The notes: generated from the sequence alone by a model not told the origin. A stretch of DNA of 64,000 nucleotides from Branchipolynoe longqiensis (GCA_030323885.1 CM059189.1:44573015-44637014); one strand, 5' to 3'. Shown: positions 22,593-33,952, counted from the stretch's first letter. Numbers and translations: made by a program.

Positions 22593-22707
22593 CCAGTTGA
22601 TTTTGGAAGGCGGCTACAGATCAATAACATTATTACTGTTATGCAGCCTTTTCCAACTCTTTGACTTATGTTGGTGTTTCATTCAGTCATTTCATGTGGT
22701 GTTGTTC

Positions 22708-22985
22708 TCAGTGGCCGAGTGGTTAGAGTGTCTGACTTTTTTCTAGGTCAAACTCCTAATCTGAAGGTCAGTGGTTCGATTCCCAGTGCCCCCACCTCTG
22801 CCAATTTGGATTTCAACCGCTGTGTATAACTTACAGCGTCATCAAAGGCCAGTTGTTCTCATACCGTGTCTATGTGGTGTGGGAGGTTAAAAATCCCTTG
22901 GGTCGGTAAAAATGTAGGCTCGGGCTTTCTATCAACAAACTGTCTAATGGTGAAAACAAGTCTATTCAGGCTTATCCATGATAGG
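22708..22985 (+). mobile_element. SINE-K, tRNA-derived
   Basis: The head resembles a class II tRNA: CAGTGGCCGAGTGGTTAGAG (A-box region), a long variable-arm-like part and GTGGTTCGATTCCCAGTG (B-box region). A body of about 190 bp follows (CCAATTTGGATTT, TAACTTACAGC, ATCCCTTGGGTCGGTAAAA). The near-identical layout at 37776 shows it is a dispersed family and not a functional tRNA gene. Confidence 0.8.
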
Positions 22986-23113
22986 CAGTATGAATCTAAA
23001 AGAAAATTTTGTTTCCCTCTCTATCACCTCTGAATGCTCATGTTCATGGATACCACACGCTGCACCACTTTTAGAACGTTGAAGCCATGTTGTTTTCAGA
23101 TAATTAGTTCTAT

Positions 23114-24017
23114 TTAAAATTGCATAGTCCGATGATTTTCAGTTTCTGACATTTTCTGAGATAAATAGTTTTAGTTTGAAGTAACTTTTATTTTAGATGG
23201 CTAACGTTTGAGATATTTGAAGTGCAAACATACAACATTAATTTTTGGCAAGCACGCCAAAACTCTGACATCATAGACTTCTGCAGTAGCAAGTTGTATA
23301 AATTGGCGGTATTCCGCTCTATGTGGTGACAAGTTGTAAAGTCGTCGTCTGGCAGCTGTAGTTTGTGTAGGCAGGCTATAGGAAATCAATACAGGCAAGG
23401 AGAGAAAGGAAGAGTATAAAGAATGAAAGGAGAGTGAGAGCTTGTACCCTCAGGTTTATTATTATATAGTGGTACATGGATCTGATATGGCAAACCACCT
23501 GACCATGATCTCCAATCAGCAACAAGCATTTCTAGTTCCACCAATGAACAGTAAGCATTCTTGTGTCACCATGGCTACTGTGATCTACCCACCACCACCA
23601 TCCGGTGTGGCTGCTTGGCCTGCATCTGCCTGCTGTGTGTGTGGTGATCCGTGACTAACAGTTGGGGAGGGGGGGGGGAGGGTGTAGTGAGTCGAGTTCT
23701 TTAGCTCCTTCCACACTAACAGGAATACCCCTCTCACACTATCTATTTAATACACAATGACTATTGACTACAAGTAAAGAGTCACCAGCAACTACATAAA
23801 TACATTGATGCACCTGGCCCTATACATCATTTACATTTATAGACCATTTGTACTCCTTTATAGACCATTTCACATTCCCCACCAATGCATTTTATCGGAA
23901 TATTTTACAAAGTGTTTGATAAGTGCACTAGTATCTAAGTCAGATATGTAGAATCAAATCTAGATCACTGTTTTGGTATTGGAAATTTGATGTTTTCATC
24001 GGACTATGCAACTTTAA
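23114..24017. mobile_element. Family A MITE split by ~550 bp
   Basis: TTAA ends at 23114 and 24014-24017 carry good terminal repeats. The interior is interrupted between about 23335 and 23885 by sequence containing a G-run near 23670 and no identified element. Confidence 0.75.
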
Positions 24018-24782
24018 GTAAAGTGCAAAAAGCACTTTATTTTCTTCAGCTGCTGACTGACAATGCACTTAATTGAGGATTCAGTGCGGCTTATTGGGGT
24101 CACTGCGCATGCGCCAACAGCTCGCCATACCAAACCCAGTGCACACACACGGTGGGAAGCATGACAGTGTTATATCTAGCTTAAACTCATATTATTATTA
24201 TTATTATTTTCTTTTTCTTTCTTTGTTTCATGCGTGGATGACTGGAATGGCAATTTAATTTGGTAATATAGGAAGCCGTTAAAAAGCAATCCAAATGAAG
24301 GGAATGCCACAGTCAACTCATCGATTAATTACCTCGGATCATCCCAATCACTTTTTTGCTCATGCGCAGACCACGCAAACTCGGGTTGCATAAAAGATTG
24401 CACTCGGGGCAGAACAGAAATGGCAGATTGAGACATGCAAAACATTACATAAATGATACATGATACATAAATAGCAGCTTGTATGTACAATGATCATGTG
24501 GAAATAAATCAATCTTAATCTTAATATTAATGTACTAGCAGCTACAGGTAGCAGTACAGGCTGACACTACAGGTAGCAGTACAGGCTGACACTACAGGTA
24601 GCAACACAAATGTGACGTCATTGCTCCTAACACCCCCAGGCAAGAGGTGGGGCATTGGAGTCAGATCATTTTGCACACGGCCCGTGTATTTTTAGTACAC
24701 CTCGGGGTGTTCTATTTGAAATTCTGACAACCGGGATGATTCGAATGGTCCGGACCGTGATAATCAATGATGGCCTCAGTGT
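24018..24782. other. unassigned sequence with small repeats and a retroposon-like tail
   Basis: A 26-bp unit (containing GCAGTACAGGCTGACACTAC) is repeated about 2.5 times at 24541-24608. The word GGAAATAAATCAATCTTAAT followed by CTTAAT repeats (24500-24535) resembles a retroposon 3' end. An ATT run lies at 24191-24208. No gene is recognised. Confidence 0.45.
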
Positions 24783-25660
24783 TCAGAAATAACCGTATGT
24801 CTCCAGAAATAACCATCACATGACCAGAAACAATGTCTCCTGAAATAACCATCACATGACCAGAAACTATGTCTCCAGAAATAACCGTCACATGACCAGA
24901 AACTATGTCTTCAGAAATGACCTTCACATGACCAGAGACTATGTCTCCGAAAATAACCATCACATGACCAGAAACTGTCTCCAGAAATGACCATCGCATG
25001 ACCAGGAACTATGTCTCCAGAAATAACCATCACATGACCATAAACTATGTCTCCGGAAATGACCATCACATGACCAGAAAGTATGTCTCCAGAAATGACC
25101 ATCACATGACCATAAACTATGTCTCCAGAAATAACCATGACATGACCAGAAACTATGTCTCCAGAAATAACCGTCACATGACCAGAAACTATGTCTCCAG
25201 AAATAACCATCACATGATCAGAAACTATGTCTCCAGAAATAACCATCACATGATCAGAAACTATGTCTCCAGAAATAACCATCACATGACCAGAAACTAT
25301 GTCTCTGGAAATAACCAATACATGACCAGAAACTATGTCTCCGTAAATAACCATCACATGACAAGAAACTATGTTTCCGGAAATAACCATAACATGACCA
25401 GAAACTACGTCTCCAGAAATAACCATCACATGACCAGAAACTATGTCTCTGGAAATAACCAATACATGACCAGAAACTATGTCTCCGTAAATAACCATCA
25501 CATGACAAGAAACTATGTTTCCGGAAATAACCATAACATGACCAGAAACTATGTCTCCAGAAATAACCATCACATGACCAGAAACTATGTCTCCGGAAAT
25601 AACCAATACATGACCAGAAACTACGTATCCGGAAATAACCGTCACATGACCAGAAACTAT
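24783..25660. repeat. 36-bp minisatellite
   Basis: About 24 monomers of 36 bp containing ATAACCATCACATGACCAG and AAACTATGTCTCC. Because 36 is a multiple of 3 and the unit lacks stops in some frames, both strands carry long 12-residue-repeat frames (plus 24998-25708; minus 24911-25720). A four-monomer block at about 25295-25410 recurs at an offset of 144 bp. I treat it as non-coding, with a coding role not excluded. Confidence 0.9.
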
Positions 25661-25937
25661 GTCTCCGGATCGATGGCCACGGGGGAGGGTTATGACCATC
25701 AACACTGAAAGCAGCACCACGTGACCTCCTGAAGCAGGACGGCGTCCCCAAATAAGGGTCGGCGACCAGGGTTTAAATTAGCAACAAACTGGTTTGTCCT
25801 GTCGCTCAGAATCCAACCCTTAAAAGGGCAAAGGGAGCTAAATCCGGGCAGAATGACTGGAACCCAAAGTGGGGCCCGACCATTCAACTAGTAATCCATT
25901 CAGGACAAAGGGATTGTATATATATTTATATATATAT

Positions 25938-25982
<45 letters not shown>
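25661..25982. other. spacer with TA and GA microsatellites
   Basis: A unique segment is followed by TATATATA (25917-25940) and (GA)n (25940-25982). It includes CACCACGTGACC, an E-box word, just beyond the minisatellite. Confidence 0.5.
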
Positions 25983-26323
25983 TTTTGTTTGTTTGTTGTT
26001 GTTTTACATTCTAGCAACATCTAAGGTCATATCAGTATGGGTACCGACTTGTGACAGTGCACACTCATGTCAACTTTATAGTGCTGTCCCACTGGGAAAC
26101 CAGGCCGCTGGCACCATGACCTGGTATCCCACTCAGTCACATTATCCTGACACTGAGCACACCAGTCCTTTCCCTGTCCTAATAATGCCAAGCGCCTAGC
26201 TAGGAAGCGACAAGTACTAATTTTAAAGTCATTGGTTTGACTCGACTAGGGTTCGAACCCACGACCCCATGATCTACCAGCACGGGAGACGGACGCTCTA
26301 ACTCATTCGGCCATCCCGTCTGG
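25983..26323 (-). mobile_element. SINE-E, full-length, first head subtype
   Basis: CAAA-type tail, intact body and complete head (GACGGGATGGCCGAATGAGT on the minus strand). Confidence 0.85.
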
Positions 26324-26399
26324 TTAACGAGAGCCAACACAGGGTTAATTATTTAACTAGTCAACAACTCACAAGATGTTTCCCCCAAAATTGGATATT

Positions 26400-26672
26400 T
26401 CTTTGTTGTTTTACATCCTAGCAACATCTTCGTGCATATTAGGACGGGTACCAATCTGTGATTATGCATTCATGACGACTTTATAGTGATGCCCCACTGG
26501 AAGACCAGGCCATCAGCACTATGACCCGATATCCCACACAGTCACATTATCCTGATACTGTGCTAACCAGTCCTTGTCCTATCGTCGTAGTGCAGAGTGC
26601 CAGGCTAGGTAGTGACAAGTAACAATTTTAGAAGTTAATGGTTTGACACAACTGGGATTCAAACTCCCTGCA
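26400..26672 (-). mobile_element. SINE-E, diverged, head-truncated
   Basis: A tail-to-body match with many substitutions (ATCTTCGTGCATATTAGGAC). It ends just inside the head. Confidence 0.75.
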
Positions 26673-26745
26673 GATAAATGAAGCACCATGATGGAAATGG
26701 AGGGACGGTGTCAAGAATCCACTATTTACTCAGTGGAAATGCCAC

Positions 26746-27111
26746 CAGACGGGATGGCCGAATGAGTTGAGCGACGTCTTCCATTTTGGTAGATCGTGGG
26801 ATTCGAATCCATGAGTTTGAAACATGGTCTAGTCAAACCAATGACTTAAAAATGTATACTTGTCACTTCCTAGTCAGTCGCTCGGCATTGGCTCAGTCTT
26901 AGGATAATGTGACTGAGTGGGATGTTAGGTCATAGTGCTGGCAGCCTGGTCCCTCAGTGGGGCAACACTATAAAGTCGCCATGAGTGGACACTGTCAAAG
27001 TATCCATAGGCAGTATAAATCTTCAAGAAAAAAAGAAAAAAAGTCGCTACCTATCCTGATATGACATTAGATAATGCCAGGACGTAAAACTCCAACAACC
27101 AACCGACCAAC
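26746..27111 (+). mobile_element. SINE-E with small internal A-rich insertion
   Basis: The head is complete (CAGACGGGATGGCCGAATGA). Between about 26998 and 27048 the usual GTCGGTACC region is replaced by a segment rich in AAAAAGAAAAAAAG. The normal tail then follows. Confidence 0.8.
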
Positions 27112-27130
27112 TAGTAGAAATGCTAAGGCT

Positions 27131-27612
27131 GTACATTGTAACCCCGTTAAATCAAACTTGAAGGGACCCCTAGAAATTTGTTTGGATTAACCGATCATTG
27201 GTTCAACCGAGCTTTGACTTTGACTTGGCTTTGGCAAAAACGGGGGTTCATTATGAATGTACAATGTATGTGGACACTATGATTATTGTTTTTTTATGTA
27301 TATACAGTTTAACCCCATTAATCCAACCTCGGTTAAATAAAACGATCGGTTAATCCAAACTTTTGTCGGCGACCTGGCAAAATACTACCATTTATCATAT
27401 AAAAAAGTCTCAGATGACCTTAAAAGCACATGAAAGTTTGGTTTAACTGTACCGATTTTGTTTGGATTAACCGATACTTTGGATTAACCGACTTTGGTTT
27501 AACTAACTTTTTTATATGATAAATGGTAGTATTTTGCCGGGCTGCCGAATAAAGTTTGGATTAACCGATCGTTTGGTTTAACCGAGCTTGGTTTAACGGG
27601 GTTGTACTGTAT
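27131..27612. mobile_element. Family I element, compound copy
   Basis: Outer ends GTAACCCCGTTAAATC and GGTTTAACGGGGTTGTACTG; the interior is full of GGATTAACCGATC words. A complete inner copy starts at about 27303 (ACAGTTTAACCCCATTAATC) and shares the right end, so the element has two left ends and one right end. The ends suggest a pogo/Tigger-like MITE; this is an inference. Confidence 0.75.
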
Positions 27613-27849
27613 TCCCTCTCCCCGCAGACATTTAGAATGTTCTGGCCATTTCCCCTGCACACGTTGCCCCAGTCATCCCAATGCTAACCCGTTCCAACTC
27701 TCTCTTAAATGGTACCAGCCTGACACCCCCGACCCGCACACCAGTTCATTAGGTACCTAACCAATTTTGCTTTTCAAACCACAAACAGGCGACTTTGAAA
27801 AACAAAAACCTTCAACAACAACTACGTTAAACCAGCCATTTTAAACTGT
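27613..27849. other. unassigned spacer
   Basis: C-rich unique sequence without recognised signals. Confidence 0.35.
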
Positions 27850-28375
27850 CCCACTAGCACCATGAGCCTATATCTCACTCGGGGTCATCTTATCCTGACA
27901 CTGGTCACTGGTTGGTTGTTGGAGTTTTACGTCCTGGCAACATCTAAGGTCGTATCAGGACGGGTACTGACTTGTGACAGGGCGCACTCATGGCGACTTT
28001 ATAGTCCTGCCTCACTGGGAGACCAGGCTGCCAGCACCATGATCTGATATCGCACTCAGTTACATTATCCTGACACTGAGCTAACCAGTCCTTTCCCTAT
28101 CCTAATAATGCATAGTGCTTGGCTAGGAAGCGACAAGTACCAATCTTAAAGTCATTGGTTTGACTCGACCAGGTTTCGAACCCATGGGTTTGAATCCCAC
28201 GATCTACCAAAATGAGAGATGGTCGCTCAACTCATTAGGCCATGCCGTCTGGTCTTCTGACACTGAGCAAACCATTTCTTACCCAATCCTAGTAATTCCA
28301 AGCACTAGGCTAATTAGCGACGCGGACCAATTATGTAAGTCTTTGATTTGACTCAGCCTGGATTCGAGCCCACCT
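27850..28375 (-). mobile_element. old SINE-E split by a younger SINE-E
   Basis: Parts at 27850-27903 (up to TATCCTGACACTG) and about 28258-28375 (TTCTGACACTGAGCAAACC onward) are collinear parts of one minus-strand copy. Confidence 0.7.
27904..28257 (-). mobile_element. SINE-E inserted in another SINE-E
   Basis: Full-length, with CCAA tail and head ending GCCATGCCGTCTGGTC. The flanks share TCCTGACACTG / TTCTGACACTG, a probable target duplication with one mismatch. Confidence 0.8.
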
Positions 28376-28544
28376 TATCCGTCGCCCAGGGGACCAGGGT
28401 CGGTCGGGTCATACAGATATTAGAAAATAAATAAAATAAAATAACAACCTACAAAAAAATCTCTAAATATGAGTGACATTTCAGATGACTATGCATTACA
28501 CAAATTATACAATGTCATGAGAACGATGTATCTTCCCAAAACAT
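28376..28544. other. unassigned A-rich spacer
   Basis: AAATAAATAAAATAAAAT-type sequence with no recognised element. Confidence 0.35.
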
Positions 28545-28650
28545 ACACGACCACGGGCCTATCTGTATAACGGACACAGAGTACACACGACCCTGCTTAA
28601 CCTTCCACAGTGCTTAAAGTGTTTTGTACAAGAAAGGGCGATTACTACAT
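28545..28650. repeat. dispersed repeat X, copy 1
   Basis: About 105 bp whose inverse occurs at 36715-36835, in both places directly beside a SINE-E tail. Shared words include CCTTCCACAGTGCTTAA and GAAAGGGCGATTACTAC. Confidence 0.7.
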
Positions 28651-28984
28651 TGTTTGTTTGTTTCTTGTTGTTTTACATACTAGCAACATCTAAGGTCATA
28701 TCAGAACGGGTATTGACTTGTGACAGTGCGCACTCATGGCCACTTTATAGTGCTGCCCCACTGGAAGACCAGGATGCCAGCACCATGACCTGATATCCCA
28801 CTCAGTCACATTGTCCTGACACTAAGCCAACCAGTCCTTGCCCTATCCTAATAATGCCGAGCACCAGGCTAGTATACATTTTTAAGTCATTGGTTTGCCT
28901 AGACCAGGGTTCGACCCCACGACCCCACGATCTACCAACATGGGAGACGGACGCTCTAACTCATTCGGTCATCCCATCTGGTCC
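28651..28984 (-). mobile_element. SINE-E, full-length
   Basis: CAAA tail, first head subtype. The flanks TACTACATTG and TACTATGTTG may be a diverged target duplication. Confidence 0.8.
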
Positions 28985-29439
28985 TACTATGTTGTACTCA
29001 GTTCCCTCAAAATGTCGTCTGCAGTGAGGCAACTTTCACTCAAATAGCTTCATTTTTCACTGACAGCTTCTACTGTATCCAACATATGAACAACAGTTAC
29101 TATGGTGAATGGAAGCCAAGCCGTCTGCTACCACCTTTATTGCACACACGTTTCTTTAATAATGAGATGTCTTCTGCTTGACCGAATGACATCTGTACCA
29201 TATGAAATCAACTAAATATAGTTCCATAGCAAATAGCAAAACAGCTCTCTTATTTGTTAGCGTGCAATAAAAAAAACATTGAAGATACAATTGTACATGC
29301 TTGTAAGGATTATAAACAGTCCTTGTGGATCGGTAGGCTGATTAATTTCAAATTAGCTTCAGCGTTCGCTTTCAACCCATTTGAAATCACTCCTCTGTTC
29401 TTAGACTATTATTATATATTGATTTTGTCGTAGGGGTAA
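28985..29439. other. unassigned sequence
   Basis: No coding or repeat signal is seen beyond a short resemblance to the flank of SINE-M near 29340-29400 (CTTTCAACCCATTTGAAATC). Confidence 0.35.
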
Positions 29440-29640
29440 TGAAAATGAGAAATATTGGGCATAGAGCAGGAATCTAACCCACATCTCTTGAATTCTGGGC
29501 CCGTGTGCTAACCGTTATACCACCTAGGCACCCTGATGTTATCACCCTATCCACACACACCTGTCTATGTGCCTCCTTGTCTCTGAGAGGTCAGTGCAGA
29601 CTACTACAATCGTCCCCCTAGAATTGTAAATCTTTTAAAT
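29440..29640 (-). mobile_element. SINE-M, copy 1, tRNA-like
   Basis: The minus strand reads a tRNA-like block with GGTATAACGGTTAGCAC (A-box region) and GTGGGTTAGATTCCTGC (B-box region, C-to-A damaged). It shares its flank GAGAGGTCAGTGCAGACTAC with the copy at 29765. Confidence 0.7.
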
Positions 29641-29764
29641 GGTCATTTAATGCTTACACTTGCATACATACAGGCAATGCTCTTACACATGCATACACAG
29701 GCTAGGTTCAACAACCATACAGCACATAGCTTGTACACAATCCAGGTCACGGAAACCAGTTTCA

Positions 29765-29975
29765 ACGGGGTGATGAAAATGGGAAATATTGCACCTAGAG
29801 CAGGAATCGAACCCATATCTCTTACAGTCCGGGCCACTGTGCTAACCATTACACCATCTAGGCTCCCTGATATCATCACCCTATGCACACCCAGCTAACC
29901 ATATTGCTCCTTACCTGAGAGGTCAGTGCAGACTACTACAATTTCAAATAAGCCTCAGCCTTCTGCTGCAACCCA
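29765..29975 (-). mobile_element. SINE-M, copy 2, tRNA-like
   Basis: The minus strand contains GATGGTGTAATGGTTAGCAC and ATGGGTTCGATTCCTGCTCT, good A and B boxes of a Glu/Gln-type tRNA, spaced as in a tRNA. The nearby repeated flank shows a dispersed element. A recently retroposed tRNA pseudogene is an alternative. Confidence 0.7.
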
Positions 29976-29989
29976 TTTAAAATCATTCC

Positions 29990-30293
29990 GTCTCCCGTGC
30001 TGGTAGATCGTGGGGTCGTGGGTTCGAGTCCCGGTCGAGTCAAACCAATGACTTTAAAATTGATACTTGTTGCTTCCTAGCCAGGCGCTCGGCATTATTA
30101 GGATAGGGCAAGGACTGGTGTGCTCAGTGTCAGGATAATGTGACTGAGTGGGATACCAGGTCATGGTGCCGGCGGCCTGGTTTCCCAGTGGGACAGCACT
30201 ATAAAGTTGCCATGAGTGCGCACTGTCACAAGTCGGTACCCGTCCTGATATGACCTTAGATGTTGCTAGGACGTAAAACAACAACAAACAAAC
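29990..30293 (+). mobile_element. SINE-E truncated at CGTCTCCCGT, 11-bp target duplication
   Basis: AAAATCATTCC lies at 29979-29989 and 30294-30304. The copy starts at GTCTCCCGTGCTGGTAGATC and ends in CAAACAAAC. Confidence 0.9.
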
Positions 30294-30398
30294 AAAATCA
30301 TTCCATCCACCCTCTGGAACAATTGCGGATGTGAAATCATGTCTTCCAATTATAATATGACATCAGGAGTTATGTAAGTATTGCAACAGACGACACTG

Positions 30399-30736
30399 TT
30401 TGTTGTTGTTTTATGTCCTAGCAACATCTAAGGTCATATCAGGATGGGTACCAACTTGTGACAGTGCGCACTCATGGTGACTTTATAGTGCTGTCCCACT
30501 GGGAAACCAGGCCACCGGCACCATGACCTGGTATCCCACTCAGTCACATTATCCTTGACACTGAGCACACCAGTCCTTGCCCTGTCCTAATAATGCCAAG
30601 TGCCTGGCTAGGAAGCGTCAAGTATCAATTATTAAGTCATTGGTTTGACTCGACCAGGGTTTGAACCCACGACCCCACGATCTACCAGCACGGGAGACGG
30701 ACGCTCTAACTCATTCGGCCATCCCGTCTGGTCTGC
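30399..30736 (-). mobile_element. SINE-E, full-length reference copy with 13-bp perfect duplication
   Basis: ACAGACGACACTG flanks both sides (30386-30398 and 30737-30749). On the minus strand, in order: a class II tRNA-like head with A-box region TGGCCGAATGAGTTAGAG and B-box region GGTTCAAACCC, a body of about 230 bp, and the 3' block CCTAGGACATAAAACAAC-type tail. The 338-bp length defines the full unit. There is no open frame; mobilisation must depend on a LINE partner, as for all SINEs. Confidence 0.92.
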
Positions 30737-30749
30737 ACAGACGACACTG

Positions 30750-31539
30750 CAAATCAGGCGCGAAAACCTGCAAATGCGAACATTTTCTTTGGTGAGTGCA
30801 CTATTATTATTATTATAGCAGATATGGCAGGAGCAGACAGACCAAAGTACGTCAGTATCCACCATATACCGGTAATGTGAACATGTACAGAGAGATGGCA
30901 GGAAAAAAGACGTAATATAACGTAATATAACGTAATAACCGGCACCATTATCCCTTGCTACAATCATCATCGAACGAAACTAATCGCTATGGGAAGCCTG
31001 TGCTACCAAAATCAATATTCACACACCTTCAACTAAATTAATTAAACAAATTAAAAAAAAAAAACAATATCACCCTATTCCACATATTTTGTTGTCGGTT
31101 AATATTGAATGAGAAGTTCAGTGAGTGGAAATGTGTAATGTGGTTAGGGCTAAATGCACTGACTGATTAGATAAGGCTAACATACATTGTCCGATATAAT
31201 TTTCAACTTGCAAATTAAAATTTAAGAACGCATCAACTAATGTGCAATGAGTTTTTCTTTGGTAGTTTGTGTGTGTGTGTGTGTGTCGGTGGGGTGGGGT
31301 GAGGGTTGAGTAAATCCCCAGTGACTGGGGCTATAGTTCTGGCTCATTGAATACACCAGTGTTCTAACCAGACCGATCGGTCAATGCCCCATGCCTACAC
31401 AACAGCATCCAAGTAGGCAGAAAGTGTTTGTCAAGGGGCCCCTATACCATTCAGACCAGCAATGAGGGCATGGACATGCTATACCAACAAATAACAAACC
31501 ATTCCCATTAAAAAGAATGCAATGGCACACTCCATGATT
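30750..31539. other. unassigned sequence
   Basis: It contains a repeated CGTAATATAA word (30910-30940), an A-run near 31050 and a GT microsatellite at 31267-31292. No gene is seen. Confidence 0.4.
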
Positions 31540-31872
31540 TGGTTTATTTGTTTTTTGGAGTTTTACATCCTGGCAACATCCAAGGTCATATCTGGACAGG
31601 TGCCGACTTGTGACTGTGCGCACACATAGTAACTTTTATAGTGCTGCGCCATTGGGAAATCAGGCTGCCAGCATGATGACCCGATATCCCACTCAGTCAC
31701 ATTATCCTGACACTGAACTAACCAGTCCTTGCCATATCCTATTAATGCCGAGCACCAGGCTAGGAAGCGACAAGTATCAATTTTAAAGTCATGGGTTTGA
31801 CTCGACCTGGAACCGAACTCCCGACCTTCCACACACGAGGCCCGCGCTCTATCGATTAGGCCACCGCACCCG
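31540..31872 (-). mobile_element. SINE-E, second head subtype
   Basis: Full length, with a T-rich tail on the plus strand and a head carrying GCGGGCCTCGTGTGTGGAAG on the minus strand. Confidence 0.85.
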
Positions 31873-32082
31873 ATACCGCATGTTTTGGAAGTTTAAAATG
31901 AGTGGATATTTATTCCATATATTTATTAACGATTTAGTTTGGGAACAGATGTCGTTGAATTGTTATTTTGACAGGGCTAGTTTCTGAGACTAAACTATTA
32001 TATCAAACTAGTGTCTGTCTATAATACGCTTTTAGTGAATACTGACATAACGAATTTGACTCATATCAGATAAGGGGAGTGG

Positions 32083-32398
32083 GACATAGCTCAGGCAGTA
32101 GAGTGTCCACCTGTGAAGGTGTGGGTCATCCGATCGATCCTGCTCAGTGGACCCATTTGCAGTTTGGGCTATTTTCCGTTCCAACCAGTAGTCCACAACT
32201 GGTTCATCAAAGGCTGTGGTATGTACTGTCCTGTCTGTCGGAAAGTGCATATAAAAGACCCCTTGCTGCTTATCGGAAAGAGTAGCCTATGTGGTGGCAG
32301 TGGGTTTCCTCCAAAGAAATATGTCAGAATGACCATATGTTTGACGTCCAATAGCTGATGATAAAAATCAATGTGCTCTAGAGGTGTCGTAAAATAAA
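32083..32398 (+). mobile_element. SINE-L, full-length, mollusc-type
   Basis: The head GTGGGACATAGCTCAGGCAG...GTCATCCGATCGATCC is tRNA-like with A and B boxes. The 3' half contains GACCCCTTGCTGCTTATCGG, GTGGGTTTCCTCC, TTTGACGTCCAATAGC and AATCAATGTGCTCTAGA, ending AAAATAAAA. I associate this body with SINEs common in molluscs (from memory, not searched). The overlapping short frames are not genes. Confidence 0.85.
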
Positions 32399-32699
32399 AT
32401 ATCCTTCACTTTCACATCTGATAAAGCCATTTAGTGGCAAGAGAGTAGATCTGCCGCTGTTTGTGTCCTCTGTGATCGACAATTCATTCATGTGTGAACA
32501 ATTTCTTTTGATATAGGGGCCACATTACAAACAATTCCTTCTACTTTGATGCTGTGTGTAGGCATGCGACATTGACCGATTGGTTTGGTAAGAACACTAG
32601 CATATTCAATACGGTCACGACTGTGTCTGATCTACATTGCCTGTCAAATCATTTGCAGACTTCAGGCTGCTATCAATATATACACACTAAATATAATAT
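32399..32699. other. unassigned spacer
   Basis: Nothing recognised between SINE-L and the AT-rich tract. Confidence 0.35.
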
Positions 32700-32852
32700 A
32701 AGCTGTGCTATGTAATATACTATATTACATATAATTGTTTTGTTCTGAATTATATATATTATATATATGATATATATATTATATATATTATATATATATT
32801 ATATATATTATATATATTATGTATAGTATATATAGTATATATATTATATATA
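32700..32852. repeat. AT-rich TATAT/ATTATAT tract
   Basis: Nearly pure A/T in TATATAT words. It forms the left flank of the family N element. Confidence 0.85.
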
Positions 32853-33092
32853 TGAAGAGTTCAGGCACAAATCCCCATAAACTCCAATACAAATTTGTTT
32901 ATACTATACTTATATTTTGTTTTAATTACATGAAGCTAATTTTAATTCTCACTAATTCCATGTTGGTTGTGATGGAGCAATGAACAAAACGAATAGGAAT
33001 GCAAATAATTAAACTTTTGAGGGTTTAACTCCAACGTTTAAGTCAATTTTTGGATTGGCGTTTACAGGGATTTGCGCCTGAACTCTTCATAT
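32853..33092. mobile_element. Family N inverted-repeat MITE
   Basis: The left end GAAGAGTTCAGGCACAAATC and right end GGATTTGCGCCTGAACTCTT are inverse over about 22 bp, bounding 240 bp. A left-end fragment (AAGAGTTCAGGCACAAA) recurs at 55230. It inserted in TATAT-rich sequence. Confidence 0.8.
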
Positions 33093-33173
33093 GTATTATG
33101 TTATATCTATTATATATACAGTATGAAAGAGGAGGGAGGGTCAGACCTAACTATATATTTCTTATTTTGGATT

Positions 33174-33373
33174 AAAGTAAAACCTCTCTAAATAGATCGA
33201 CCATGAGATCGACTTTAAATGGTCTATTTATGGAGGTGGTCGGTTTAGGGAGTTTCAAAAAAATCATTACAATTGTATTGCTTGGGCGATTGTTTGGGAC
33301 CCAAATGAAGCGATCGATATAGGGGAGTGGTCGATCAGCAGAGGTGGTCCGCTACAGAGGTTTTACTGTATAT
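33174..33373. mobile_element. Family J (pogo/Tigger-like) MITE, complete
   Basis: Ends AAGTAAAACCTCTCTAAATA and CTACAGAGGTTTTACTGTAT are inverse. The interior matches 13603-13797 (GGTCTATTTATGGAGGTGGT). Confidence 0.75.
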
Positions 33374-33640
33374 ATTTCGATATTATCTTTATATATACTA
33401 TATATACAATATATACAATAAATAATATAATATATATAATATATTATGATATACATAATATACATAATATATATAATATATAAAAAATATATAATATATA
33501 TAATATATATAATATATATGATATATAATATATATATATAATATATATATTATATATAATATATATAATATATATATAATATACATAATATTTATGATAT
33601 ATAATATATATAATATATATAATATATGTAATATATAGAT
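33374..33640. repeat. long TATA/ATAATAT microsatellite
   Basis: About 265 bp of almost pure A/T. The Ile/Tyr-rich frames on the minus strand arise from this tract. Confidence 0.9.
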
Positions 33641-33870
33641 TCCGATTCGCGACTGACGCGCCACCATCGCTTGTTGCGGACACTAAATGCGCGGGGGCAG
33701 TAGCCGAAACTTCTGCAATATTTTCGATTTGTTGTTAAGGTAGCGCGAGTGTCCCTTGCCAGAGACTATTAAAGAGACTCAGCCGAACTCATTGTTATGT
33801 TCTCTCTTATTCCCGGACTAGCCTTTATATATAATATACATAATATATACATAATATATATATATAAATA
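33641..33870. other. GC-richer segment, possible LTR or exon relic
   Basis: A CG-containing block (CGACTGACGCGCCACCATCG, then CTATTAAAGAGACTCAGCCG) ends near TTATTCCCGGACTAGCC. It resembles the texture of an LTR or untranslated exon, but no paired LTR is found. Confidence 0.25.
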
Positions 33871-33952
33871 ATAGAGTTCAGACAAAATAGATGTGAACAA
33901 TTTTCTTAGTTTTACAGCCTTTTGTGCTCTGTATTATTGTTTGTTTTTGCAG

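Noticed and set aside
22708..22790. Apparent tRNA gene
   Set aside because: A and B boxes are present, but the same head plus body recurs at 37776, so it is a SINE head.
24911..25720. 269- and 236-codon repeat ORFs
   Set aside because: Both strands are open only because a stop-poor 36-bp unit repeats in phase; no start context, signal peptide or domain supports a gene.
29643..29898. Overlapping ORFs on both strands
   Set aside because: They lie over the SINE-M tRNA-like head and its flank.
33641..33840. Solo LTR
   Set aside because: The texture is suggestive, but I find no TG...CA ends with a target duplication and no second copy.
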